Source: Chara braunii (Eukaryota > Streptophyta > Charophyceae > Charales > Characeae). Taken from it: DNA of 36,059 bases. The position numbers and the translations under genes were made by a program. Shown in pieces: positions 29,010 through 36,059 of the stretch. Where the stretch lies: positions 6,535,410-6,571,468 of the forward strand of contig BFEA01000008.1 of the NCBI GenBank assembly GCA_003427395.1. The letters are read 5' to 3'. The notes beneath the pieces are model-generated. The model was not told the DNA's origin. It saw nothing but the letters and a program-made list of their open reading frames with translations, and ran no database searches. Position 1 is the first letter of the stretch. Each line of letters opens with the position of its first letter.

Positions 29010-29368
29010 ACACCAGTACCTCGGCCCGCTTGAAAAACGCAGTCGCGGCGCGTTAACGGCCACTACTTTCGGGGCCGGGGGACGATCGCGCTGCCCCGAA
29101 ATGATAATAAAAAAAAGGGAGAAAAAAGGACAATTTCACGACACTATTCTACCAAAAAACATTAAGAACGATAAAAGACTAGTCAAAACGAGCGCGCAAG
29201 TGGAGGAGAGAGAGAGGTAGAGAGAGAGGGGCAGAGAGAAATGAGAATAAACCTTCCAACAGATCGCAGGAAGATTCATTCTCACTTTTTACAATGGATC
29301 TCACGCTGCGCAAGCGAGTGTGAGAGAGTGAGAGAGACCCCCGGCGACTTTGGCACAGCAAACCCCGG

Positions 29369-29418
<50 letters not shown>

Positions 29419-29629
29419 CACACACACACACACACACACAACCTGTGCGCAAAAAAAGAGAAACGGGGTCATTTGTTTCTCTTTTTTTTTTCCAGAAGAA
29501 TCGTGTTTATTTTTTTTATTTTCTCCTTTTTTTTGTTGATGTTGTACTACCGGTAGCTACAGGTTCCGCAAGGTGTGGCGTACCGGTAGGCAGAGAGTCG
29601 GAAAAGCAGTACCTCCATGTACTGGTGGT
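29010..29629. mobile_element. Possible larger TTAA-family element, copy J
   Basis: Proposed left end cACCAGTACCTCGG at 29010, with gcgttaacggcc inward as in copy C; right end CCATGTACTGGTGGT before TTGA (29630-29633). It would be ~620 bp and contains the CT/CA microsatellite. The pairing is tentative. Confidence 0.35.
29372..29441. repeat. (CT)n-(CA)n compound microsatellite
   Basis: About 22 CT units then about 12 CA units. The reading frames across it are artefacts. Confidence 0.97.
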
Positions 29630-30059
29630 TTGAAACATCCCGCCCAGATTAAACAGCATATCCTACCATAGCTTTTTCCCTCACCCCTGCATGTAGTAGC
29701 AGCCCTTAGTACGCGGCGCATAATTTCAGAGGCTGGACCTCGTACTACCGTTACCTCCAGTCCATCCAGGCCGTCTTTTCCCAACCCGCACTGCTGTTGA
29801 GCACCAAAAGAAACAAGAGGCGACCCAGGCGCAATAGGTGACCCAGGCGCAATATATTTTCCTTTTGCCTGCTCCAACCGGCCATTTTGGTCCGCTAGGT
29901 CAAGCCCTGGTTACCGTGGCGGGTTAAACCACGACTCTACCTGACGTTGTGAAAGTCGGGGGACCGGTAGCACAGGTTCATGAGGGCTACCGGTAGCATT
30001 TGTGGAAACCTGGCAGATGTGGTAAAAATGAAAAATCTGACAAATTGCCGCCACCACCT

Positions 30060-30390
30060 ATTCCGTGGTTAATTTTTTTTTATTTTTATTTTTTTAATAT
30101 TATTCCCAGAAAGATCACGACCAAATCTACGAAACCTCCAATTTTCAGATTTCTTCTTTGAACTCTTCTGAGCGTGAAAAATCGCTGAAATTGGTGTACG
30201 TTTCTCGTTGGCTCACGAGTCGTAGAGTGGCAAAAATTGAGAATGAGACAAATCGGCGCGGCATTTATTTCACAAACTAACAATCAAAAAAAAAAAAAAA
30301 AAATTGTGGAAAGATCACAACAAAATCTACAGACCCACGAGACCCTTCAATTTTTTTATTTCTTATTTTTTTTTTTAACCTGCCTTCTCT
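30060..30390. repeat. A/T-rich diverged direct repeat
   Basis: gaaagatcacgaccaaatctac (in part) near 30109 and gaaagatcacaacaaaatctac (in part) near 30308, each close to poly-T or poly-A stretches and followed by caatttt. A duplicated ~200-bp unit; no gene. Confidence 0.6.
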
Positions 30391-30630
30391 TCTCCTCATC
30401 GGGGGACAGCCATATATTTTTCTCTCACCTCACATATCTTTTAACTGGCGTTCTGCCATCTCATCATGGAACACATCTTTCTTTTCAGAACCTACCGCTA
30501 CTCCTAAGTCTATACAGCGGACCCCTGCAAGCATAGCTTTCTACCTCTCTTCCGTGAAGGGAGGTCACCTCTTCGGTGGAGAGGGGTAACGGCATGTTTA
30601 CCGCTTTGCCCTAGCGTTTAGGGTGCAGGG

Positions 30631-30853
30631 TTGGCCGTGAACAGTTGTGGCATTAAACCACCAGTCCCTTGCTATTTTGCTCCAACGGGGTGATTGACCC
30701 ATCACTCTACCCGACACCGAAAAAGTGGCATTCCGGTGATCGAAGCGGGTCTTTAGAGGGGCCATCGACCGGGAGGCGCAGGCAGGTCCAGTCCCACAAT
30801 TTTCCCGCGTCGAAAGGGACTGCTGGTTTAATCCCACAGCTGTTCACGGCCAA
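30631..30853. repeat. Palindromic target enclosing a MITE
   Basis: ttggccgtgaacag-tgtgg-at (30631-30652) is complementary to 30832-30853 with two mismatches. Removing the MITE between gives a 48-bp near-perfect palindrome centred on one TTAA. Either the MITE hit a palindrome or it carries longer ends than its relatives. Confidence 0.8.
30657..30827. mobile_element. TTAA-type MITE, copy K
   Basis: TTAA (30653-30656), ACCACCAGTCCCTT ... AAAGGGACTGCTGGT, TTAA (30828-30831). 171 bp, both target copies intact. Interior gaccca-cactctacccgacac resembles 29938-29960. Confidence 0.8.
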
Positions 30854-30925
30854 ACCAGTGTCCAACCACATGGTTTGGTGCCACCCATAAGCCAGCAGCC
30901 CATGGTGAGCCTCTCCTGATCATAA

Positions 30926-31079
30926 ACCACCAGTACTTGGCCCATATATCGGCCGCGCGCCCTTGTCATATACACACTGCGGCCGTTGATGAATTTCATC
31001 AATGGCCCGCGCCAGTTCGTGTTTTGGCACGCAGGGAATCCCCAGGGCCGGAGAAAAGTGCCTCGGAAGTACTGGTGGT
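30926..31079 (+). mobile_element. TTAA-type MITE, copy G
   Basis: ATAA then ACCACCAGTACTTGGCCCA ... CTCGGAAGTACTGGTGGT, TTAA (31080-31083). The left 28 bp resemble A2 (tatcggccg). Copy H begins immediately after the shared TTAA. Confidence 0.8.
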
Positions 31080-31083
31080 TTAA

Positions 31084-31234
31084 ACTACCAGTAGGTATGC
31101 CCCTTCCCTTGCCGAGCCTAGAAATGCCCTCTGCTCGCTGAAAGAAAATGGACCGGCATGTAGGCCATGCCCTGAAAGTCTCAGCCCGTTAACGGCCGCG
31201 TCAGAGAAAAATGGCTGGGAAACGTACTGCTGGT
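31084..31234 (+). mobile_element. TTAA-type MITE, copy H
   Basis: ACTACCAGTAGGTATGCC ... AACGTACTGCTGGT, then TCAA (31235-31238). It shares one TTAA with copy G. Right inner part aaatggctgggaaac equals that of copy A1. Confidence 0.7.
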
Positions 31235-33712
31235 TCAATACCATACCTGTCCACTGTCTAACAAGTGTCTAGCCACAAGATTTACTGTCCATAGCAGGTA
31301 CACCAACACCTCCACAACACCCAGATTTGCCAGCTAGCTACCAGGAGGGCATGATTGCCATAAGCAGAACAGGTAAGACGAACAGGTAGGTGAGCGTCGT
31401 TGGGGCCATGCCAGTTAACTTCTCTGTATTTATTGCAACTTCAGACATCCACTACCTCTGAACCCAAGACTCTCAGTCAGATATCGGCAGGCTGCATCCA
31501 CTGCCAGTAATCAGATCAGCTGTATTTAGGCTAAAAATGGAAGATACCATCAGATAGGACAAAACCAGTTCTTAGGTCAAGCCCGGGCAAAATAGGATGA
31601 CAAGTGGCACTTTCACCCATGTATAAAAGGAACGCTGCATCATTTTAGTTAGCACCCTTAGCACTTCAACCTCCCTTTTTTCCCCCCTGATTTTTTCCAT
31701 TTTCTCCTGGGCGTTACCCCTTTATGAAACCCCACCCAACCTCCTCAGCTCATCCGTTGTTCCGGGCGTACCCCAACCCCCACCCCTCACCCCCACTCCC
31801 TCAGTCCTACCTCAGTGTCTGCCACGCAGGACCTTACTGTGCATAATATCGCAGCCAACAGCTCTGTGGTGCCAATCCAGCAGCCACAGGGACTTTGCCC
31901 TACACACACAGGTGTGGGGCTTCCAGTAGTTGAACTCGTCGGACTCAGGCTGGTAGCAGACGCGCCTTCCAATTGGTTTCAATGATTCCACAAAAGGGGG
32001 AAACAGGCATACCAACTGAGGGTGAAAACAATGACAGCTTGAAGGTCATGAACGGAGTTCTGCTTAAAACACCGCTGACCGGCTACATGTAAATTCCGCG
32101 CCATATTACTCATCCGAGTGGATCAGGATTCGAACTGCACCAGGGGTCATGGTTCTCAGAGAAGTTGTTTGCAGTAGATGTCAATCCGACACGTGGCATC
32201 AAAAAAGTGCAGCAGCCTGGAATCCAGGTCCGACGGAGTGGTGGTGGGGCTAAACCTCCACACCCTGCCTCATGCACCTGGCCACTGGGCTCTGGCCGCT
32301 GTCTGATCCCGCAGCAAGCCCACTGTCTGAACCAACACATACGGCAGCCCACGGCCGAACGAGAATCTTTCAATGAAAAGGAAGAAACAAAACAAGGCCA
32401 CCAAAGAAAAGGAGAAGAAAAGAAAGAAGGAGAGCACAGCTGCGGAAAGAAAAGAGGGTTATGAGGAATGACTCTCTGCCCTCCGCTCTCTGACAGCAGG
32501 ACGCCAAAGGGCCCCTCTCTGACAGAGGGCCACAGAAAAAGGGACGATTTGTGGGGGCCACAAAAAACAGGCAACACAAGAGGAATCGGAGCTGAGTGTT
32601 TACCACCTGGCAGCCATTCCTCCCTGCCAGCTCTTTTCATTGTTTTTCTCCTTTCCTGGCCGTTTGCTGCTCCTCTCTGTGTCACCGAGATAAGGCATGG
32701 GACGTCGAAGGAGAAACTAGAGGCGCCGGCCCTACCCAAATACCGTTACAGGGTGCTGTAAGACCCTAGTCTCCTCATGCAAAGAAGCCTAAGTGCCAGC
32801 TCTTGCACCCTGAAGAAGAGACTCTAGCAATTGGAACCCTAACTCTACCTCCGCACCTTTTCGGTGTCTAGTGAAGCCTACTTACAATGCTACCGGACGT
32901 CTTGAGTGTGCTGGTTGGGGGTGCCAATGACTACCTAGGAACAATCTATCATGTCAGCACAAAAATAATGAAAGCAACGCCAACCTGGGCCATACAACGC
33001 ACACAATCAGCTACACGTACAGGGCTGCGGTTTGTGTCTGACAGTAGTCCAAATGATAAGAGTCAAAGCCATAATCAGTTGCGTCAACCAGTCGACGGCA
33101 CATCGTTCTTCTTTCCAGCCAGTTCCCGCAAGATGTACAGGGGATTCAGCAACTATGGCCTCTCCCTGGGGCAAGCTTTGCGGAACCCTCCATATAGCAA
33201 GGCGCTAGATAGAAAGAAGGGTATAAAGGTCCCCACTTTCAGAAGCATGCCCATATCTATACTGGTCTCCATCAGATCCACCACCTGACCAAAAGAGCCT
33301 GCGCCTTGGCACCTTCGCCTGACAGATGCGATGCAAATTACGATCAGACGCACTTATGCTTTGTTTGTGGCAGGAAGGCATGAACCTGAACAGAACAAAG
33401 GCCAGGTTCTACCTGCCTTAGCACGAATATAGTACCAACGGTGCCTGGCCCTGATCACTGTAACTGGCCAGGCGCAAGTCTAGGTTCGGGTTCTCTTAGC
33501 ATAACCTCACCGATGGTCATTCAAACTGCCAATACCTTCCTTGATACACAGCCACTACCGCAGCACGTTTCCGTTCCTCAGATATTCTGTTCGAACACAC
33601 CCATTAACGCCGCACGTCCTTCGAGGCTTGGCCTACAAGACCAGACTGGCTGGGGGCGTCAGGCAAAAAGAATGGAAAGTGCGCCCAGCAGAAATCCGCA
33701 TCAGGAAAAGGC

Positions 33713-33777
33713 GGCTTGGAGATACTGGTTGTCAAAAAAAACCGGCTTGGAGATAACTGGTTGTCAAAAAAAACCGT
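33713..33777. repeat. ~33-bp tandem duplication
   Basis: cggcttggagata(a)ctggttgtc plus an A run and cc, twice in a row. Confidence 0.9.
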
Positions 33778-33902
33778 ATACGACCGGGCCTCCTTTTCCG
33801 AAAGAAGAACCTCATGGATGGATCTGAAGTTCTGAACCCCATTCTTATTGACATCCATCGTCAATCAGCATCTCTACTGGTCCAATTTCTAAGAAGGGCC
33901 CA

Positions 33903-33962
33903 GCCCTCCCTAGAGAGTAGTATACCCCCAACCCTCCCTAGAGAGTAGTATACCCCCAACCC
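33903..33962. repeat. ~28-bp tandem duplication
   Basis: ccctccctagagagtag followed by tatacccccaa, twice in a row. Confidence 0.9.
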
Positions 33963-34087
33963 TCTTTTCCCAAACCTGCCTGATGGGCCCTGCTGAAAAA
34001 ATGGCACCTCATGAATGTGATCTGATTGTAGTCGAACAACAGCTCTTACCGACTGACCTCTGCCTACCTTGTAAAACCGCCGGAAAA

Positions 34088-34172
34088 TATCACTTAAAAT
34101 TGGACTGATACAGAGAAGACTAGCATGGCCCCGGCGCAAGGATGACATGCATAAATCAAGAAATGGTCTAAG
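34088..34172 (+). pseudogene. U6 snRNA retropseudogene (5'-damaged)
   Basis: Matches the conserved body of spliceosomal U6: aaaattggactgata, the ACAGAGA box within atacagagaagactagc (AGC triad included), catggccccggcgcaagg, atgacatgcataaatc, agaaatggtc. The 5' stem-loop expected upstream is not recognisable. The 3' end runs into taagtagaaaaaaagataaaaaag, an A-rich tail instead of the T run that ends pol III genes, as in LINE-mobilised U6 copies. Several differences from the conserved sequence are CG to TG/CA (acatgca, atcaaga). Not expected to be functional. Confidence 0.9.
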
Positions 34173-34204
34173 TAGAAAAAAAGATAAAAAAGAAGAAACC
34201 AGTA

Positions 34205-34260
34205 CCCTCTATTGAACAGGTGGTATAAGCCACTAGTGCGGTGGGTCCTATCTTGTCAAA
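34205..34260 (-). repeat. Back-to-back MITE end junction
   Basis: gaacaggtggt - ataa - gccactagtgcggtggg. Reverse-complemented, it resembles the M/N junction at 20195-20235 on both sides of the 4-bp site, including aagatagg upstream. The other ends of these two elements were not identified. Confidence 0.45.
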
Positions 34261-34660
34261 CCTTATTCTTTTACCTACGCTCGACGTTCCGGACCTAACC
34301 TTAGCGGCAATTCCTTTTTTCTTCCCTACGCTAGATATTCTGAAAACCTGGCCAAAACACAGCAGAGCTAGACTCCGACCATTGTGCTCAGGACTCAGCC
34401 GTCGAACGTAGTCGGTTTTCAAGATAAGCACGGGGCTCTGTGGACTAGCGCTCACTTTATATCCAACATCTGTGATTTTAGAAAACAGAAGTATTTGGTT
34501 CTCATAAGATTCACTTTGTTTAGTTTGACAAACAATTCTCTTTTGGATACAATTTATTACAAATTTTACAGCTAAATTCCAAATTGTTGAAATGATAATA
34601 TGGATGAAATGGTACCACGGATTCCTTACTCGAATATCAATTTTCATTCGTCTCCATTAA

Positions 34661-34886
34661 AACCATCACTACCTTTCACAGGCAAACTCGAGACACCAAT
34701 TTGCCACTAAGTTCACAAACCGCATTCTTCAAGGGAACACTGCTACGGGACCAAAAGGCTAGCGACGCTCGGGCCCAAGGGCAAAAGGGGGGGGGGGGGG
34801 GGGGGAAGCCGCATCGGCACTTTGGCAAACCTAAGTGTGCAATTCTTTTCCGCCTCGGCAAAACGAGGCTCAGAGGAAGTGGTGGT
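34661..34886. mobile_element. TTAA-type MITE, subfamily D, second copy
   Basis: TTAA (34657-34660), aACCATCACTACCTTTCACAG ... (left 20 bp as in copy D), right end CAGAGGAAGTGGTGGT before TTTG. Interior has a G19-20 run (34788-34806). Confidence 0.7.
34788..34806. repeat. Poly(G) run
   Basis: Long uninterrupted G run; a second G13 run lies at about 34890-34903. Lengths are likely to be unreliable. Confidence 0.9.
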
Positions 34887-35089
34887 TTTGGGGGGGGGGG
34901 GGGGTGACCCTACCACCAAAACTTCTTCCTTCTCCTATGCTGCAATGCTACTTCCTGAAAAGTGGAGACCATAATGGGCCTCACTCCACTAGACAAAAAC
35001 ATTATAAATCTGTGTGAACTGCTCAATGCTCCAGATACATTCTTGCGACCTAGATTCTGATCGTATCTGGATGACTTCGGGGATAGATA

Positions 35090-35830
35090 CATTAGGAGGG
35101 TGATGGAGTGGAGCAAGGCCAAATGCCAACCAGGGAAAGAAGATTGCGTAATCAAACAAAATGTCACAGAGGAAAAGGCTGAACTCTTCAGGATGTGTAG
35201 AAGAGTTGGTGGTTGGTGGTAGTGGCCGTTGGGGGCATTGTGAGGACAGAGGAGAGAGGAAGGAAAGGGCCTAACCTACGCGGCCCGTGTCACTGAAAGG
35301 TACTCGGAAATGAAAAGGGGGAAAAGAAAATGGGCAAAATATCAAGGGGGAAAGAAGATTGCGTAATCCACAGAGACATTTACACGGAAAGGAAAGATCG
35401 ATTTCTTTTTTTTTTTTTTTTTCTTAGCCCGGGGTGTTGTTGAGGCCAAGGGCCATACCCACGGTGATCGCTGGCAGCAGCAGCCGATGGTTGTCCTGAC
35501 AGGATAGGCCACCTTCCCTGCCCTACCCCACGTTAAGGTAGGATTCTTTTCGATGTGTAGACAAAACAGAGGGAGGAAGAGAAAAAGGCCTCACATGCCC
35601 CGCCCGTGTGGCTGAAAGATACACACAGGTAACAGATTATGAACAAGATTACGAGGGTTTTCTTTTTTCTTTTTTTTTTTTACGAGTTCACATCATGATG
35701 GAATACAATAATGTTATAGGGCGTACCCCCCTATCAACAATCAAATAAATTAAAAAATGAAAAGAGAAAACAAGGCCTACCCTGAAAGGCACGTGCAGCA
35801 GCCCCACACATGCAGACTATATAACAAACC
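35090..35830. repeat. Degenerate ~250-300-bp duplicated units
   Basis: ggaaagaagattgcgtaatc near 35136 and 35349; aagggcctaac-tacgcggcccgtgt(c/g) near 35266 and aaggcctcacatgccccgcccgtgtgg near 35586, each followed by ctgaaag-tac; a third weaker copy near 35771. Old tandem duplications with poly-T insertions; no gene. Confidence 0.6.
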
Positions 35831-35970
35831 TCGAAAAACGGTCTACAGATCTGGTAAAGAATTTTTTTTTTTTTTTTTTTCAGATGCCCATGGAATCCAA
35901 ATCCTTTCCCAAAAAAGCCTCCAGCCATATTTTCTCAACCTAGTTCCCTAGGGCAAAATCCCGCTTGCAC

Positions 35971-35982
35971 AGAGAGAGAGAG

Positions 35983-36059
<77 letters not shown>
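35971..36059. repeat. (AG)n microsatellite at the window edge
   Basis: About 44 AG units with one C interruption (agcgag) run to the last base. Confidence 0.97.

Larger units (their letters stand above)
31240..34075. other. No recognisable gene
   Basis: Frames up to 209 codons (32110-32739, minus) show no domain and look like chance. Small tandem duplications occur at 33713-33777 and 33903-33962. A TATA-like tataaaag occurs near 31622 without a gene after it. No MITE ends of the TTAA family were seen. Confidence 0.45.

Noticed and set aside
29241-29633. Frames rich in SLSLSL and HTHTHT
   Set aside because: They are translations of the CT/CA microsatellite.
32115-32180. tRNA on the minus strand (gttcgaatcctg)
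   Set aside because: Only a B-box-like match; no A box at the right distance and no cloverleaf by eye.
32110-32739. 209-codon open frame on the minus strand
   Set aside because: No domain, no family resemblance, many Cys/Trp/Pro in a pattern typical of chance frames, and no supporting context.
34088-34172. Active U6 gene
   Set aside because: The 5' stem-loop is missing, no T-run terminator, an A-rich tail instead, and CpG-type changes in the conserved body.

Overview
This window looks like non-genic, repeat-packed nuclear DNA of a streptophyte, most likely a charophyte green alga (Chara-like). Three things point there: a Ty3/gypsy chromovirus whose pol I associate with Chara-type elements (recollection, not a search), a plant-style mitochondrial cox3 relic read with the standard code, and very high microsatellite and MITE density. 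The organism is an inference. No complete host protein-coding gene could be supported; nearly all the long reading frames are retroelement fragments or chance frames. The window starts in a (CA)n run and ends in an (AG)n run, so it may be a contig broken at simple repeats.

Left third (1-12.2 kb): about 1.2 kb with nothing recognisable; a ~970-bp LTR-like insertion (1270-2242) with 56-bp repeats and a TATA box; then one large Ty3/gypsy chromovirus on the minus strand (LTRs 3156-4079 and 11323-12224). Read in its own direction (right to left) it has 5' LTR, AT-rich leader with a degenerate tandem repeat, gag with zinc knuckle, protease, RT/RNase H, integrase with chromodomain, polypurine tract, 3' LTR. 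It is dead: gag has several stops and frameshifts, the protease region is a 243-bp inverted duplication, the catalytic YxDD box of RT reads YLND, and RT and integrase lie in different frames. By my hand alignment the LTRs differ at about 28 positions (~3%).

Middle and right (12.2-36 kb): a mosaic of small mobile elements and relics. The main one is a family of short (~90-220 bp) inverted-repeat elements with termini close to ACCACCAGTACTT, flanked by TTAA. At least a dozen copies lie between 15.5 and 35 kb, several placed back to back. One copy (27749-27903) sits inside a local tandem repeat whose neighbouring units keep the empty TTAA site, which identifies TTAA as the target duplication and suggests a piggyBac-like, non-autonomous family. 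Other relics are a mitochondrial cox3 3' end (NUMT), a U6 snRNA retropseudogene with an A-rich tail, the C-terminal zinc-finger end of a LINE reverse transcriptase, tRNA-derived SINE-like units, foldback elements, perfect palindromes, tandem duplications and G-rich simple repeats.

The elements do not form a pathway. They record repeated insertion, local tandem duplication, and decay that partly looks like CpG deamination.
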